DNA of 64,000 nt, from positions 2,226,001-2,290,000 of the forward strand of contig NZ_CP072141.1 in assembly GCF_019355555.1 (NCBI RefSeq), in the 5' to 3' direction. Position 1 is the stretch's first letter; each line of letters opens with the position of its first letter. The notes beneath the pieces are model-generated. The model made no database searches. It was given only the letters and a program-made list of their open reading frames with translations, and was not told where the DNA came from. This DNA comes from Rhizobium sp. L51/94. GTDB lineage: Bacteria; Pseudomonadota; Alphaproteobacteria; Rhizobiales; Rhizobiaceae. Shown here one piece after another: positions 1-11,160 of the stretch. The position numbers were made by a program, and so were the translations under genes.

Positions 1-323
1 ACGTCATCAGGGCGATTGCCCGCATCTCGGCCTTCTTCAAGCACGAGAGCTGCGGCCAGTGCACGCCGTGCCGCGAAGGTACCGGCTGGATGTGGCGGGT
101 GCTCGAGCGCATGGCGAAGGGCAATGCCCAGAAGCGCGAGATCGACATGCTTCTGCAGGTCACCAAGCAGATCGAAGGCCACACGATCTGCGCACTTGGC
201 GACGCGGCATCATGGCCCGTGCAGGGCCTGATCCGGCATTTTCGTCCCGAGATCGAAAAGCGTATCGACCAATACAGTGCCAACGCGCTGGACCACGGCG
301 CCGTACTCGAGGCGGCGGAATAG
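1..323 (+). CDS. nuoF: NADH-quinone oxidoreductase subunit F, C-terminal part
   Basis: Partial gene; the 5' end lies outside the window and about 106 C-terminal residues are visible. NuoF carries the FMN and NADH sites of complex I on the cytoplasmic side and passes electrons to its N3 [4Fe-4S] cluster. The visible part contains the cluster motif [14 protein letters not shown], in which three closely spaced cysteines and a later one (TICALGD) bind N3. This is diagnostic for NuoF/51-kDa subunits. It is followed after an unusually long gap by nuoG in the same orientation. Identity is very secure; only the start cannot be seen. Confidence 0.95.
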   Translation, partial: VIRAIARISAFFKHESCGQCTPCREGTGWMWRVLERMAKGNAQKREIDMLLQVTKQIEGHTICALGDAASWPVQGLIRHFRPEIEKRIDQYSANALDHGAVLEAAE

Positions 324-649
324 GAATAACGGCAATGGCGACGCACGAAGAGGCGCCGCTCTCCGACTGTGGCGGGGCAGCGAAAGCGGTGACCCGACGA
401 GATGGCGACAGATACGCGGTTGACCCGGGCAACTGTCGGTAGAATGAAGGAAGCAGCCGTGTTGCGGATCGTCTCCGTTGATTCGGGTGCTTGGGGGGCA
501 GGGGGCGACCAGGTGGTGGTCTCTGTAGGCGGAATGCTAGGCAATTGCATCGCGCGCGGCTTCTCGGCCGTTTGACGGCGAGGCTGTTGCGGTCATGAAT
601 TTGTTGCAGCCGGGTCCGGCGGCAAATGCGAAACAGGACTGAGTGGACG
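324..649 (+). other. 326-bp nuoF-nuoG intergenic stretch
   Basis: The nuo genes are otherwise mostly separated by 0 to 150 bases. Two short frames can be read (335-442, 35 codons; 444-575, 43 codons), but neither has a convincing ribosome-binding site or a composition that suggests a protein, and I recognise neither. There is no obvious terminator, so read-through from nuoF into nuoG is expected. Confidence 0.4.
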
Positions 650-2731
650 ATGGCAAAACTGAAGATTGACGGCAAAGAGATCGAAGTCCCGGATCACTAC
701 ACGCTCATCCAGGCGTGCGAGGAAGCCGGCGCCGAAGTTCCGCGCTTCTGTTTCCATGAACGCCTGTCGGTTGCCGGCAACTGCCGCATGTGCCTGATCG
801 AGGTCAAGGGCGGACCGCCGAAGCCGCAGGCTTCCTGCGCCATGGGCGTGCGCGATATCAGAGGCGGCCCGAACGGCGAGCTGCCGGAAATCTTCACCAA
901 CACGCCTATGGTCAAGAAGGCCCGCGAGGGCGTGATGGAATTCCTGCTCATCAACCATCCGCTAGATTGCCCGATCTGCGACCAGGGTGGCGAATGCGAC
1001 CTGCAGGACCAGGCGATGGCCTTCGGCATAGACTCGTCGCGCTACCGCGAAGACAAGCGTGCCGTCGAGGACAAGTACATCGGCCCGCTGGTCAAGACCG
1101 TGATGAACCGTTGCATCCACTGCACGCGCTGTGTCCGCTTCACCACCGAAGTCGGCGGCATCTCCGAGCTCGGCCTGATCGGCCGTGGCGAGGATGCAGA
1201 AATCACCACCTATCTCGAGCAGGCAATGACCTCCGAGCTGCAGGGCAATGTCGTGGACCTCTGCCCGGTCGGCGCGCTGACATCAAAGCCATTCGCCTTC
1301 ACGGCCCGTCCTTGGGAACTCAACAAGACCGAATCGATCGACGTCATGGACGCGCTCGGTTCCGCCATCCGCGTCGATACCCGTGGTCGCGAAGTGATGC
1401 GCATCCTGCCGCGCACCAACGATGCTATCAACGAGGAATGGATCTCTGACAAGAGCCGGTACATCTGGGACGGCCTGAAGACGCAGCGTCTCGACAAGCC
1501 CTATGTCCGTCGCGACGGTCGCCTGCAGGTCGCTACCTGGGCAGAAGCCTTTGCCGCGATCAAGTCGGCAGTCGCCTCCACGTCGGGCGACAAGATCGGC
1601 GCAATCGCCGGCGATCTCGCCTCGGTCGAGGAAATGTACGCCCTTTCCGAACTCATGAAGGCGCTCGGGTCTGAAAACCTCGACTGTCGCCAGGATGGGG
1701 CGGCATTCGATCCGTCGCTCGGTCGCGCAAGCTATGTCTTCAATCCGACCATCGAGGGCATCGAGGCGGCAGACGCGCTGCTCATCGTCGGCGCCAATCC
1801 GCGGTACGAGGCCGCTGTCCTAAACGCGCGTATCCGCAAGCGCTGGCGTCGTGGCAAGTTCCCGATCGGCGTGATCGGTGAAGGCGGCGAGATGCGTTAC
1901 AAGTACGATTATCTCGGTGCAGGTCCGGATACGCTGCTGGATGTCGTCAACGGCGGCCACGCTTTTGCAGAGATCCTGAAGAATGCCGAACGCCCGATGA
2001 TCATCGTCGGATCCGGCGCGTTCATCCGTGAAGATGCGGCTGACATCGTTGCCAACGTCGCTAAGCTTGCCGTCGGAGTTGGTGCAGTCACCGAGGGCTG
2101 GAACGGGCTTGCCGTTCTGCACACGGTTGCCTCCCGCGTCGGTGGCCTCGATCTCGGCTTTGTGCCGGGTGAGAAGGGCGTCAACGCGGCCGCCATGCTG
2201 ACGGCGATGGATGTTCTGTTCCTGCTCGGCGCCGACGAGATGGATTTCTCCGGCAAGACCGCAAAGTTCACGGTCTACATCGGGTCGCATGGCGACCAGG
2301 GTGCCCACACCGCCGACGTCATCCTGCCCGGCGCGACCTATACCGAGAAGTCGGGTATCTGGGTCAATACCGAGGGCCGTGTCCAGATGGGCAACCGCGC
2401 CGGCTTCGCACCGGGCGATGCGCGCGAGGATTGGGCGATCCTCCGGGCTCTCTCCGACGTCCTCGGAAAGAAGCTGCCATTTGATTCGCTGAGCCAGCTG
2501 CGGTCGAAACTCTACGCTGCATTCCCGCATTTCGCTGAGATCGACGAGATCGCCGTGGCTGACAGTGCCAGAATTGTCGCTTTGTCGAAGAAAGCCGGGA
2601 AGATGGGCAAATCCGCGTTTGCGTCGCCGATCAAAGACTTCTATTTGACGAACCCGATAGCGCGCGCCTCCGCTGTTATGGCGGAGTGCTCGGCATTGGC
2701 CCGCAACAACTTCCAGGCTGCGGCAGAGTAA
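650..2731 (+). CDS. nuoG: NADH-quinone oxidoreductase subunit G
   Basis: Peripheral-arm subunit of complex I that relays electrons from NuoF through several Fe-S clusters. The N-terminal ferredoxin-like domain shows a [2Fe-2S] set (C34, C45, C48, C63), then the His-Cys [4Fe-4S] motif HPLDCPICDQGGECDL, then CIHCTRCVRF plus a later CPVGAL for further clusters. The rest is a degenerate molybdopterin-oxidoreductase fold. The start at 650 (MAKLKIDGKE) is chosen because the family begins just before the ferredoxin domain; an in-frame ATG at 626 would add eight unrelated residues. Length 693 aa is normal for the rhizobial protein. nuoH follows after 12 bases. Confidence 0.96.
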   Translation: MAKLKIDGKEIEVPDHYTLIQACEEAGAEVPRFCFHERLSVAGNCRMCLIEVKGGPPKPQASCAMGVRDIRGGPNGELPEIFTNTPMVKKAREGVMEFLLINHPLDCPICDQGGECDLQDQAMAFGIDSSRYREDKRAVEDKYIGPLVKTVMNRCIHCTRCVRFTTEVGGISELGLIGRGEDAEITTYLEQAMTSELQGNVVDLCPVGALTSKPFAFTARPWELNKTESIDVMDALGSAIRVDTRGREVMRILPRTNDAINEEWISDKSRYIWDGLKTQRLDKPYVRRDGRLQVATWAEAFAAIKSAVASTSGDKIGAIAGDLASVEEMYALSELMKALGSENLDCRQDGAAFDPSLGRASYVFNPTIEGIEAADALLIVGANPRYEAAVLNARIRKRWRRGKFPIGVIGEGGEMRYKYDYLGAGPDTLLDVVNGGHAFAEILKNAERPMIIVGSGAFIREDAADIVANVAKLAVGVGAVTEGWNGLAVLHTVASRVGGLDLGFVPGEKGVNAAAMLTAMDVLFLLGADEMDFSGKTAKFTVYIGSHGDQGAHTADVILPGATYTEKSGIWVNTEGRVQMGNRAGFAPGDAREDWAILRALSDVLGKKLPFDSLSQLRSKLYAAFPHFAEIDEIAVADSARIVALSKKAGKMGKSAFASPIKDFYLTNPIARASAVMAECSALARNNFQAAAE

Positions 2732-2743
2732 GGGTAGGGGACG

Positions 2744-3787
2744 ATGGATTCATTCTTCATGGCCTACGTCTGGCCGACGATCATCATGGTTGGACAGTCG
2801 CTCCTGCTGCTCGTCTGCCTGCTGATCTTCATCGCCTTCATCCTGCTTGCCGACCGCAAGATCTGGGCCGCAGTGCAACTGCGTCGCGGCCCGAACGTCG
2901 TAGGTCCTTTCGGCCTCTTCCAGTCGTTTGCCGACCTTTTGAAGTTCATGTTCAAGGAGCCGCTAATCCCGGCGGGCGCCAACAAGGGCGTCTTCCTGCT
3001 GGCGCCTCTGGTTTCGGTGACGCTGGCGCTGATGACCTGGGCGGTCATTCCGTTGGCCAACGGCTGGGTCATCGCCAACATCAATGTCGGCATCCTCTAC
3101 ATCCTGGCGATCTCGTCTCTCGAGGTCTACGCCATCATCATGGCCGGCTGGGGATCGAACTCGAAATATCCGTTCCTCGGCGCGCTGCGTTCTGCGGCAC
3201 AGATGGTCTCCTACGAAGTCTCGATCGGCCTCGTGATCGTTACCGTGCTGCTCTGCGTTGGCTCTCTCAATCTCTCCGACATCGTGCTGTCTCAGAAGAT
3301 CGGCCTTGGCACCAAGATCGGCTTGCCCTCGTCCTTCCTCGACTGGCATTGGCTGTCGCTGTTCCCGATGTTCATCATCTTCTTCATCTCGGCGCTGGCC
3401 GAGACGAACCGTCCTCCCTTCGATCTTCCTGAAGCGGAGTCCGAGCTGGTGGCCGGCTACATGGTCGAGTACGGCTCGTCGATGTACATGATGTTCATGC
3501 TTGGCGAATATTGCGCCATCGTCATGATGTGCTCGCTGACGACGATCCTGTTCCTCGGCGGCTGGTTGCCTCCGTTGGATGTCTGGTTCCTGAACTGGGT
3601 TCCCGGCGTCATCTGGTTCCTGATCAAGTCGTGCCTGGTGTTCTTCATGTTCGCCATGGTCAAGGCCTTCGTTCCGCGCTACCGCTACGACCAGCTCATG
3701 CGCCTCGGCTGGAAGGTATTCCTGCCGCTGTCGCTCGCCATGGTCGTCATCGTCGCATTCGTCCTGAAGCTGACGGGATGGGCATGA
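2744..3787 (+). CDS. nuoH: NADH-quinone oxidoreductase subunit H
   Basis: Membrane subunit (ND1 homologue, 347 aa) that forms much of the quinone-binding chamber at the junction of the peripheral and membrane arms. It is strongly hydrophobic with about eight membrane segments. Family signatures are visible: [16 protein letters not shown] after the first helix and [18 protein letters not shown] in the acidic cytoplasmic loop near residue 220, which carries glutamates thought to couple quinone reduction to proton movement. It sits between nuoG and nuoI as in other alphaproteobacterial operons. Confidence 0.97.
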   Translation: MDSFFMAYVWPTIIMVGQSLLLLVCLLIFIAFILLADRKIWAAVQLRRGPNVVGPFGLFQSFADLLKFMFKEPLIPAGANKGVFLLAPLVSVTLALMTWAVIPLANGWVIANINVGILYILAISSLEVYAIIMAGWGSNSKYPFLGALRSAAQMVSYEVSIGLVIVTVLLCVGSLNLSDIVLSQKIGLGTKIGLPSSFLDWHWLSLFPMFIIFFISALAETNRPPFDLPEAESELVAGYMVEYGSSMYMMFMLGEYCAIVMMCSLTTILFLGGWLPPLDVWFLNWVPGVIWFLIKSCLVFFMFAMVKAFVPRYRYDQLMRLGWKVFLPLSLAMVVIVAFVLKLTGWA

Positions 3788-3826
3788 TCATGTCCGTCTC
3801 GCTTTCATGCAGATTTGGAGTTTAAA

Positions 3827-4318
3827 ATGGCCGGATTATCCAACGCCATCGGCTCGCTGTTTCTGAAGGAATTCGCCGGCGCCTTCCTGCTGACGATGCG
3901 CTATTTCTTCAAGCAGAAAGCGACCATCAACTATCCCTTCGAAAAGGGACCGGTCAGCCCGCGCTTCCGGGGCGAGCATGCGTTGCGCCGCTATCCGAAC
4001 GGCGAAGAGCGCTGCATCGCCTGCAAGCTGTGCGAAGCGATCTGTCCGGCGCAGGCGATCACCATCGAGGCTGGCCCGCGCCGCAACGACGGAACCCGCC
4101 GCACCGTCCGTTATGACATTGACATGGTGAAGTGCATTTATTGCGGCTTCTGCCAGGAAGCCTGCCCGGTCGACGCCATCGTCGAGGGGCCGAATTTCGA
4201 GTTTGCCACGGAAACCCGCGAAGAACTGTATTTCGACAAGCAGCGGCTTCTGGATAACGGCGATCGCTGGGAGCGCGAAATCGCTCGCAACATCGCAATC
4301 GACTCGCCCTATCGCTGA
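3827..4318 (+). CDS. nuoI: NADH-quinone oxidoreductase subunit I
   Basis: 163-aa ferredoxin-like subunit that holds two [4Fe-4S] clusters (N6a, N6b) and feeds electrons towards cluster N2 and quinone. Two complete motifs are visible: [12 protein letters not shown] and [12 protein letters not shown]. The ATG at 3827 is preceded by GGAG at a good distance; an upstream in-frame TTG (3815) would put that ribosome-binding site inside the gene, so it is rejected. A 153-bp gap with a small hairpin separates it from nuoJ. Confidence 0.97.
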   Translation: MAGLSNAIGSLFLKEFAGAFLLTMRYFFKQKATINYPFEKGPVSPRFRGEHALRRYPNGEERCIACKLCEAICPAQAITIEAGPRRNDGTRRTVRYDIDMVKCIYCGFCQEACPVDAIVEGPNFEFATETREELYFDKQRLLDNGDRWEREIARNIAIDSPYR

Positions 4319-4389
4319 GCCGTTGCGCCTGAATATGCCATGACGGCCGGCGGCACTATTCGCCATCGCCATGGTTCAAGATAGACCGG

Positions 4390-4414
4390 GGCTTCGCGTC
4401 ATTGTTGCGAAGCC
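4390..4414 (+). other. Hairpin between nuoI and nuoJ
   Basis: Perfect 8-bp inverted repeat GGCTTCGC / GCGAAGCC with a 9-base loop. No T-run follows, so it is unlikely to be a rho-independent terminator; it could act as an mRNA processing or stability element inside the operon. Confidence 0.4.
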
Positions 4415-4471
4415 GCATCGGGCCGGGGGTTTTCTCCCGATTGCCCGGGGGAAGATGAAAAAGGCACCAAC

Positions 4472-5086
4472 ATGGGTCTGCAGGCTCTATTTTTCTATCT
4501 GTTCGCCTTCATCGCGGTAGCGTCGGCGTTCATGGTCATTTCGGCGCGGAACCCGGTTCACTCGGTCCTGTTCCTCATCCTGACATTCTTCAACGCGGCC
4601 GGCCTGTTCTTGCTTCTGGGTGCCGAGTTCCTGGCGATGATCCTGCTGGTCGTTTATGTCGGCGCCGTGGCGGTGTTGTTCCTTTTCGTCGTCATGATGC
4701 TCGACGTCGACTTTGCCGAACTGCGCTCCGGGCTTTTGAGCTACGCGCCGATCGGGGCGATAATCGGGATCATCCTCGCCGCCGAACTGATCGTCGTGGT
4801 CGGCGGCAGCGTCATTTCGCCTGAGATCGCCAAGACCGTGGCGATGCCTATCCCCGATCTTGCCACCCGCACGAACACCGCAGCGCTCGGCGACGTGCTC
4901 TATACAAACTACGTCTTCTTCTTCGAGATCGCCGGCCTCGTGCTGCTGGTGTCGATGATCGGCGCCATCGTGCTGACGCTGCGGCATCGGGTGAACATCA
5001 AGCGCCAGGATATTTCCAAACAGGTTGCCCGTACGCCGGCGACTGCCGTCGAGGTAGTTTCCGTCAAGCCCGGGCAGGGCATCTGA
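4472..5086 (+). CDS. nuoJ: NADH-quinone oxidoreductase subunit J
   Basis: 204-aa hydrophobic subunit (ND6 homologue) with about five membrane helices in the first 175 residues and a charged tail. The motif VYVGAVAVLFLFVVMMLD corresponds to the third helix, whose pi-bulge takes part in proton coupling. The N-terminal segment ARNPVHSVLFLILTFFNAA is typical of the family. It is followed by nuoK after 30 bases. Confidence 0.96.
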   Translation: MGLQALFFYLFAFIAVASAFMVISARNPVHSVLFLILTFFNAAGLFLLLGAEFLAMILLVVYVGAVAVLFLFVVMMLDVDFAELRSGLLSYAPIGAIIGIILAAELIVVVGGSVISPEIAKTVAMPIPDLATRTNTAALGDVLYTNYVFFFEIAGLVLLVSMIGAIVLTLRHRVNIKRQDISKQVARTPATAVEVVSVKPGQGI

Positions 5087-5116
5087 GCTGAGACGCGGGG
5101 ATAAAGGAACAACACT

Positions 5117-5425
5117 ATGGTCATCGGTCTTTCCCACTACCTGACGGTCAGCGCCATCCTCTTCGTGCTCGGCGTCTTCGGCATCTTCCTGAACCGCAAG
5201 AACGTCATCATCATCCTGATGTCGATCGAGCTCATCCTCCTTGCGGTCAACATCAACATGGTTGCCTTCTCGTCCTTCCTGAACGACATCGTCGGCCAGG
5301 TCTTCGCGCTGTTCATCCTGACCGTCGCTGCTGCTGAAGCTGCCATCGGCCTTGCAATTCTGGTGGTCTTCTACCGAAACCGCGGCTCCATCGCCGTGGA
5401 AGACGTCAATGTGATGAAGGGCTGA
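5117..5425 (+). CDS. nuoK: NADH-quinone oxidoreductase subunit K
   Basis: 102-aa subunit (ND4L homologue) with three membrane helices. The glutamate in [13 protein letters not shown] and a second one in the next helix ([11 protein letters not shown]) are the conserved carboxylates of the proton path. AAAGGAAC lies a few bases before the ATG. nuoL begins 7 bases after the stop, indicating co-transcription. Confidence 0.96.
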   Translation: MVIGLSHYLTVSAILFVLGVFGIFLNRKNVIIILMSIELILLAVNINMVAFSSFLNDIVGQVFALFILTVAAAEAAIGLAILVVFYRNRGSIAVEDVNVMKG

Positions 5426-5432
5426 TCGCGCT

Positions 5433-7418
5433 ATGTTGTTGTATAAGGCAATCGTCTTTCTTCCCCTGATCGGTGCCCTGATCGTCGGCTATTTTGGCCG
5501 GCAGATGGGCGCCAAGGCGTCGGAATACCTCACATCCGGCCTGATGATCATCGTCGCCGTGCTGTCGTGGATCGTCTTCTTCCAGGTTGCCCTCGGCACC
5601 CAGGAAACGCTCGTCGTAGACCTGTTCCGCTGGATGCAGTCCGGCCGCTTCGATGTCTCCTGGCAGCTGCGCATCGACACGCTGACCGCCGTCATGTTCG
5701 TCGTGGTCAACACGGTCTCGACACTCGTGCACATATACTCGATCGGCTATATGCACGACGATCCCAACCGTCCGCGTTTCTTCGCCTATCTGTCGCTGTT
5801 CACCTTCATGATGCTCATGCTGGTGACCGCCAACAACCTGCTGCAGCTGTTCTTCGGCTGGGAAGGCGTCGGCCTGTCATCCTACCTGCTGATCGGCTTC
5901 TGGTTCCAGAAGCCTTCGGCCAACGCCGCCGCTATCAAGGCCTTCGTCGTCAACCGCATCGGCGACTTCGGCTTCCTGCTCGGCATCGCCGGCGTCTTCG
6001 TGCTGTTCGGCTCGGTCAGCTTCGACGTGATCTTCTCCAACGCCCAGTCCTTTGCTGCAAATAGCCGCGCCGATCAGGTGGTGCTTAGCTTCCTCGGCAT
6101 GCACCTCAACCACACCAACGCCCTGACCGCCGTCTGCCTGCTGCTGTTCATGGGTGCCATGGGCAAGTCAGCGCAGTTCCTGCTGCACACCTGGCTGCCG
6201 GATGCCATGGAAGGCCCGACACCGGTGTCGGCGCTGATCCATGCCGCGACCATGGTGACGGCCGGTGTGTTCCTTGTTGCCCGCATGTCGCCGCTGTTCG
6301 AACTGTCGCCGGATGCGCTGGTCGTCGTCACCACCATCGGCGCCATCACCGCGTTCTTCGCGGCAACCGTCGGCCTGGTCCAGAACGACATCAAGCGCGT
6401 CATCGCCTATTCGACCTGTTCGCAGCTCGGCTACATGTTCGTGGCGCTGGGCGTCGGCGCCTATGGCCCGGCGATCTTTCACCTCTTCACCCACGCCTTC
6501 TTCAAGGCGCTGCTATTCCTCTGCGCCGGCTCTGTCATCCACTCCGTCGGCGGCGAGCAGGACATGCGCAAGATGGGCGGCCTGCGTCCACATATCCAGA
6601 AGACATTCTGGATGATGATTGTCGGCACGCTGGCAATCACCGGTTTTGGCATTCCGTTCACCTCGATCGGCTTTGCCGGCTTCTTCTCCAAGGATGCCAT
6701 CATCGAGGCCTCCTTCGCCTCGAACAGCCCGGTCGCAGGCTTTGCCTTCACGCTGCTGGTCATTGCCGCGCTATTCACCAGCTTCTACTCCTGGCGCCTG
6801 ATCTTCCTCACCTTCTTCGGCAAGCCACGCGCCTCGCACGAGGTCATGCACCATGTGCATGAATCCCCCAACGTCATGCTGGTGCCGCTCTATGTGCTCG
6901 GCCTCGGCGCGCTGGCGGCCGGCTTCCTCTTCCACAGCGAATTTGTCGGCGAAGGCTTCGAGCACTTCTGGAAGGGCGCCCTGTTCATGGCGCCGACCAA
7001 CCATATCCTCGAAGAGATGGAGCATCTGCCGACTTGGGTCGAACTCAGCCCGTTCATCGCCATGGTGATCGGTTTCGTGCTGGCCTGGTACATGTACATC
7101 AAATCGCCGGAGACGCCGAAGGCGCTGGCCCGCCAGCAGCGCGTGCTCTACGAATTCCTGCTCAACAAGTGGTACTTCGACGAACTCTACGACTTCCTGT
7201 TCGTCCGGTCCTCCAAGGCCCTCGGCCGCTTCCTGTGGCACGGCGTGGATGAGGGCACGATCGATCGGTTCGGCCCGAACGGTGTTGCCGCCCGTGTCGT
7301 CGACCTTGCCAACCAGGTCGTTCGCTTGCAGACCGGCTACCTCTACCACTATGCCTTCGCGATGCTGCTCGGCGTTGCAGCCCTCGTTACCTGGATGATG
7401 CTCGGGAGTTCTATCTGA
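5433..7418 (+). CDS. nuoL: NADH-quinone oxidoreductase subunit L
   Basis: 661-aa antiporter-like subunit at the distal end of the membrane arm, with about 14 membrane helices plus the long lateral helix near the C-terminus. Family motifs include [18 protein letters not shown] and [20 protein letters not shown], with the lysine and glutamate residues of the proton channel. Length matches rhizobial NuoL. The stop codon overlaps the nuoM start (TGATG), suggesting translational coupling. Confidence 0.97.
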   Translation: MLLYKAIVFLPLIGALIVGYFGRQMGAKASEYLTSGLMIIVAVLSWIVFFQVALGTQETLVVDLFRWMQSGRFDVSWQLRIDTLTAVMFVVVNTVSTLVHIYSIGYMHDDPNRPRFFAYLSLFTFMMLMLVTANNLLQLFFGWEGVGLSSYLLIGFWFQKPSANAAAIKAFVVNRIGDFGFLLGIAGVFVLFGSVSFDVIFSNAQSFAANSRADQVVLSFLGMHLNHTNALTAVCLLLFMGAMGKSAQFLLHTWLPDAMEGPTPVSALIHAATMVTAGVFLVARMSPLFELSPDALVVVTTIGAITAFFAATVGLVQNDIKRVIAYSTCSQLGYMFVALGVGAYGPAIFHLFTHAFFKALLFLCAGSVIHSVGGEQDMRKMGGLRPHIQKTFWMMIVGTLAITGFGIPFTSIGFAGFFSKDAIIEASFASNSPVAGFAFTLLVIAALFTSFYSWRLIFLTFFGKPRASHEVMHHVHESPNVMLVPLYVLGLGALAAGFLFHSEFVGEGFEHFWKGALFMAPTNHILEEMEHLPTWVELSPFIAMVIGFVLAWYMYIKSPETPKALARQQRVLYEFLLNKWYFDELYDFLFVRSSKALGRFLWHGVDEGTIDRFGPNGVAARVVDLANQVVRLQTGYLYHYAFAMLLGVAALVTWMMLGSSI

Positions 7419-8926
7419 TGACCGATTGGCCAATTCTTTCCACGGTCATTTTCCTGCCGCTGGTCGGCTGCCTGCTGTTGTTGTTCATGCGTGACGACAC
7501 ACCCGCCGGCCGCCAGAATATCATGATCATCTCGCTCGTGACGACGCTCGTCACCTTCGTGGTGTCACTCTTCGTCTGGATCGGCTTCGACAACGGCAAT
7601 GCCGGCTTCCAGATGGTCGAGAAATACAACTGGCTTGCCCGCGGCATCTCCTATCATGTCGGCGTTGATGGCATTTCCATGCTGTTCATCGTGCTGTCGA
7701 CCTTCCTGATGCCGTTCGGCGTGCTGACCTCATGGAATGCGATCACCTACCGCGTTCGCGACTACATGATCGCCTTTCTGGTGCTCGAAACGGTCATCCT
7801 CGGCGTGTTCGCGTCGCTCGATATCGTGCTGTTCTACGTATTCTTCGAGGCCAGCCTGATCCCGATGTTCCTGATCATCGGCGTATGGGGTGGCCCACGG
7901 CGCATCTATGCCTCGTTCAAGTTCTTCCTTTATACGCTGCTCGGCTCGATCTTCATGCTGGTCGCGATCATCGTCGTCTATAACGAGGTCGGCTCCACCG
8001 CCATTCCGGACATCCTTGCCCATCATTATACGGAGCGAATGCAGTTCTGGTTGTGGCTGGCGTTCTTTGTTTCCTTCGCGGTGAAAGTGCCGATGTGGCC
8101 GTTCCACACCTGGCTCCCCGACGCCCACGTCGAGGCGCCGACCGCAGGCTCGGTCGACCTTGCGGCGCTGCTTCTGAAGTTCGGCGGCTACGGCTTCCTG
8201 CGCTTCTCCCTGCCGATGTTCCCCGACGCGTCTGCCTATTTCGCGCCTATGATGATGGTGCTTTCGGTCATCGCCATCATCTACGCGTCCTACGTGGCCC
8301 TGATGCAGACGGACATCAAGAAGATGATCGCCTACTCCTCGGTCGCCCACATGGGCTACGTGACGATGGGTATCTTCGCGGTCAATCAGCAGGGCATCCA
8401 CGGCGCCCTTTTCCAGATGCTGTCGCACGGTCTTATCTCTGGCGCGCTGTTCCTTTGCGTCGGCGTTATCTATGAGCGCATGCACACCCGCGACATCACC
8501 GCCTATGGCGGCATCGTCAGCACCATGCCGAAATACGCGGTGGCCTTCATGTTCTTCACCATGGCCAATGTCGGTCTGCCCGGCACGTCCGGTTTCGTCG
8601 GCGAGCTGCTGACTACGATCGGCGTCTTCCGCATCAGCACCTGGACGGCGTTCTTTGCCGCTACCGGCGTTATCCTGTCGGCTGCCTACATGCTCTGGCT
8701 CTATCGCCGAATGATCTTCGGTGCGGTCACCAACCCGAAGATCAAGGACCTCCTCGACATCTCGATCCGGGAAAAGTTCATCGTCTATCCGATGATCCTG
8801 GTGACGCTGTTCTTCGGGATCTATCCGCAGCCTGTTTTCGACGTCTCCGCTGCGTCTGTCGACTTGCTGATACATAACTACAATGCTGCGCTGCACGTCA
8901 CGCCGCTTGCACCACAGCCGAAGTAA
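7418..8926 (+). CDS. nuoM: NADH-quinone oxidoreductase subunit M
   Basis: 502-aa antiporter-like proton-pumping subunit (ND4 homologue), about 14 membrane helices. Visible signatures are [19 protein letters not shown] with the conserved glutamate, [38 protein letters not shown], and [17 protein letters not shown]. The start ATG overlaps the last base of the nuoL stop. Confidence 0.97.
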   Translation: MTDWPILSTVIFLPLVGCLLLLFMRDDTPAGRQNIMIISLVTTLVTFVVSLFVWIGFDNGNAGFQMVEKYNWLARGISYHVGVDGISMLFIVLSTFLMPFGVLTSWNAITYRVRDYMIAFLVLETVILGVFASLDIVLFYVFFEASLIPMFLIIGVWGGPRRIYASFKFFLYTLLGSIFMLVAIIVVYNEVGSTAIPDILAHHYTERMQFWLWLAFFVSFAVKVPMWPFHTWLPDAHVEAPTAGSVDLAALLLKFGGYGFLRFSLPMFPDASAYFAPMMMVLSVIAIIYASYVALMQTDIKKMIAYSSVAHMGYVTMGIFAVNQQGIHGALFQMLSHGLISGALFLCVGVIYERMHTRDITAYGGIVSTMPKYAVAFMFFTMANVGLPGTSGFVGELLTTIGVFRISTWTAFFAATGVILSAAYMLWLYRRMIFGAVTNPKIKDLLDISIREKFIVYPMILVTLFFGIYPQPVFDVSAASVDLLIHNYNAALHVTPLAPQPK

Positions 8927-8937
8927 GAACGGGACGT

Positions 8938-10383
8938 ATGGACATGATCGCGGAAACAATTTCAGCTAGTCTTTATCTCTCCGTCCCGGAGATCATCCTT
9001 GCTATCGGCGCGCTGGTGCTGCTGATGGTCGGCGTGTTCGCAGGTGAACGCTCGGGGCGGCTGGTCACCGGACTTGCCATTCTGGTGCTCATCGCCGCAG
9101 CGCTGTGGATCTTGTTCGTCCAGGGCACCGGCTCAGCCTATGGCGGTGCCTACGTCGCCGATGGCTACGCGCGCTTCATGAAGATCACGGCCCTGGTGGG
9201 CTCTGGCGTCGCCATGTTCATGGTGATGGGCGAGGGCAGCGACGAGCAGCTCGACCGCTTCGAATATCCGGTCCTGCTGCTGCTGGCGACGCTGGGCATC
9301 GTCCTGATGATCTCGGCCCACGACCTGATTTCGCTCTACCTGTCGTTGGAACTGCAGTCGCTGGCACTTTACGTCGTCTGCGCCATCAATCGCGACAGCC
9401 TGCGCTCGACGGAAGCCGGCCTCAAATATTTCGTCCTCGGCGCCCTCTCGTCCGGCATGCTGCTCTACGGCATGTCTCTGGTCTACGGCTTCACCGGCCA
9501 CACGACGTTCGATGGCATCGCCACGGCGCTGGCCGGCGGACGGTCGCTCGGTCTGGTGTTCGGCCTGGTCTTCGTGATCGCCGGTCTCGCCTTCAAGATC
9601 TCGGCCGTGCCGTTCCATATGTGGACGCCTGATGTGTACGAAGGTGCACCCACCGGCGTTACAGCCTTCCTCTCGGGCGCACCTAAGGTCGCCGCCATGG
9701 CGCTGCTTGTGCGTATCACCACCACCGCTTTCCACCCCGTCATCGGCGACTGGCAGCAGATCATCATCTTCGTCGCAATCGCCTCGATGCTGCTCGGTTC
9801 CTTTGCCGCTGTCGGCCAGCCAAACATCAAGCGGCTGATGGCCTATTCGTCGATCGCAAACATGGGTTATGCGCTGGTCGGCCTTGCCGCCGCAAATGCA
9901 CACGGCGTGTCGAGCGTGATGATGTATATGCTGATATACATGATCATGACGCTTGGCGCCTTTGCCTGCATCATGGCCATGCGCCTGAAGGACGGAACAC
10001 GCGTAGAGAAGGTCAGCGATCTCGCCGGCCTGTCGGTGACCAACCCTTTCATGGCATTTGTGCTGACGATCCAGATGTTTTCCATGGCCGGCATTCCGCC
10101 CATGGCTGGCTTCTTTGCCAAGTATTTCGTCTTCACGGCGGCCGTCGAAGCGAAGCTCTATGCCCTGTCGGTCATCGGCCTGATGGCCTCGGTCGTCGGT
10201 GCCTACTACTATCTGCGCGTCGTTCGTGTCATGTGGTTCGATAAGGCGACTGTCGAGTTTGCGAGGGTTCCCGGCACGCTGCGCATCGTCTTCGGCGCTT
10301 CATGCATCTTCGTGCTCGCCTATGCCTTCTTCGGCGGCGCGCTTGGAACGGCGGCAGACGTCGCGGCCACGACGCTGTTTTGA
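8938..10383 (+). CDS. nuoN: NADH-quinone oxidoreductase subunit N
   Basis: 481-aa antiporter-like subunit (ND2 homologue) with about 14 membrane helices. Motifs include [35 protein letters not shown], and [21 protein letters not shown] second ATG two codons downstream is equally possible as the start. It is the last nuo gene of the operon; its stop overlaps the likely start of birA, so birA is probably co-transcribed. Confidence 0.96.
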   Translation: MDMIAETISASLYLSVPEIILAIGALVLLMVGVFAGERSGRLVTGLAILVLIAAALWILFVQGTGSAYGGAYVADGYARFMKITALVGSGVAMFMVMGEGSDEQLDRFEYPVLLLLATLGIVLMISAHDLISLYLSLELQSLALYVVCAINRDSLRSTEAGLKYFVLGALSSGMLLYGMSLVYGFTGHTTFDGIATALAGGRSLGLVFGLVFVIAGLAFKISAVPFHMWTPDVYEGAPTGVTAFLSGAPKVAAMALLVRITTTAFHPVIGDWQQIIIFVAIASMLLGSFAAVGQPNIKRLMAYSSIANMGYALVGLAAANAHGVSSVMMYMLIYMIMTLGAFACIMAMRLKDGTRVEKVSDLAGLSVTNPFMAFVLTIQMFSMAGIPPMAGFFAKYFVFTAAVEAKLYALSVIGLMASVVGAYYYLRVVRVMWFDKATVEFARVPGTLRIVFGASCIFVLAYAFFGGALGTAADVAATTLF

Positions 10384-11144
10384 CGGCGGCGGATACAGGA
10401 CGTCGGCGGGAGGTCGACTATCGGCACGTGGCGCTTGGCGAGACTATCTCTACCAACAGCGAATGCCTGTCGCGGGCACGGGCCGGCGACAGCGGCAATC
10501 TCTGGGTCACGGCTTCACGGCAGACAGGTGGGCGCGGGCGTCGTGGCCGTGCCTGGGCGTCCGAGCCTGGCAATCTCTATTCTTCCCTTCTGCTCATAGA
10601 TCTCGCGCCGATGGAGCGGATTGGGTCGCTTCCTCTGGCTGTTGCGGTTGCGGTCCAGGAGGCAGTGCGATCGGTGATGCCAGCCGGCGGTAACCCGGTC
10701 GAAGTCAAATGGCCGAACGATGTCCTGATCGGCCGCAAAAAGACCAGCGGCATCCTGATCGAGGGCGAGGCGCTGTCTGACGGCCGCTACGCACTTGTCA
10801 TAGGCATCGGCATAAATGTTGCGGTCATGCCCGACAACCCGCTATACCCGGTGACTTCGCTTGCCGAGCAAGGTGCTGCAGTTTCACCGGAAGAGTTGTT
10901 TGCGCACCTCTATGCGGCGATGGCAGAGGCTTTGAAGGAATGGAACGGCGGCCACGGTGTGGCGGATACGGTGGCGCGTTGGCGAAGGGTCGCCTGCGGC
11001 ATCGGTGAGAAGATAATGGTAAACCTGCCTGACCGGTCGATTTCCGGCCATTTCGCAGGGATAGATGATAGTGGCTTGCTCAAGCTCGATACCGGCGATG
11101 GCCGGCTGATGACGATCGCCGCAGGCGACGTCTTTTTCGGATAA
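10380..11144 (+). CDS. birA: Biotin--[acetyl-CoA-carboxylase] ligase (no HTH domain)
   Basis: About 254 aa. Activates biotin with ATP and transfers it to the biotin carboxyl carrier protein of acetyl-CoA carboxylase and other carboxylases. The catalytic biotin-AMP loop [17 protein letters not shown] is present, followed by [18 protein letters not shown], which lines the biotin pocket. There is no N-terminal helix-turn-helix, so it is a monofunctional ligase rather than a repressor-ligase. I chose the TTG at 10380, overlapping the nuoN stop (TTGA), because a longer frame back to 10302 would lie inside nuoN; the exact start is uncertain. Confidence 0.88.
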   Translation: MTAADTGRRREVDYRHVALGETISTNSECLSRARAGDSGNLWVTASRQTGGRGRRGRAWASEPGNLYSSLLLIDLAPMERIGSLPLAVAVAVQEAVRSVMPAGGNPVEVKWPNDVLIGRKKTSGILIEGEALSDGRYALVIGIGINVAVMPDNPLYPVTSLAEQGAAVSPEELFAHLYAAMAEALKEWNGGHGVADTVARWRRVACGIGEKIMVNLPDRSISGHFAGIDDSGLLKLDTGDGRLMTIAAGDVFFG

Positions 11145-11160
11145 TGGATTAAAGAACAGA

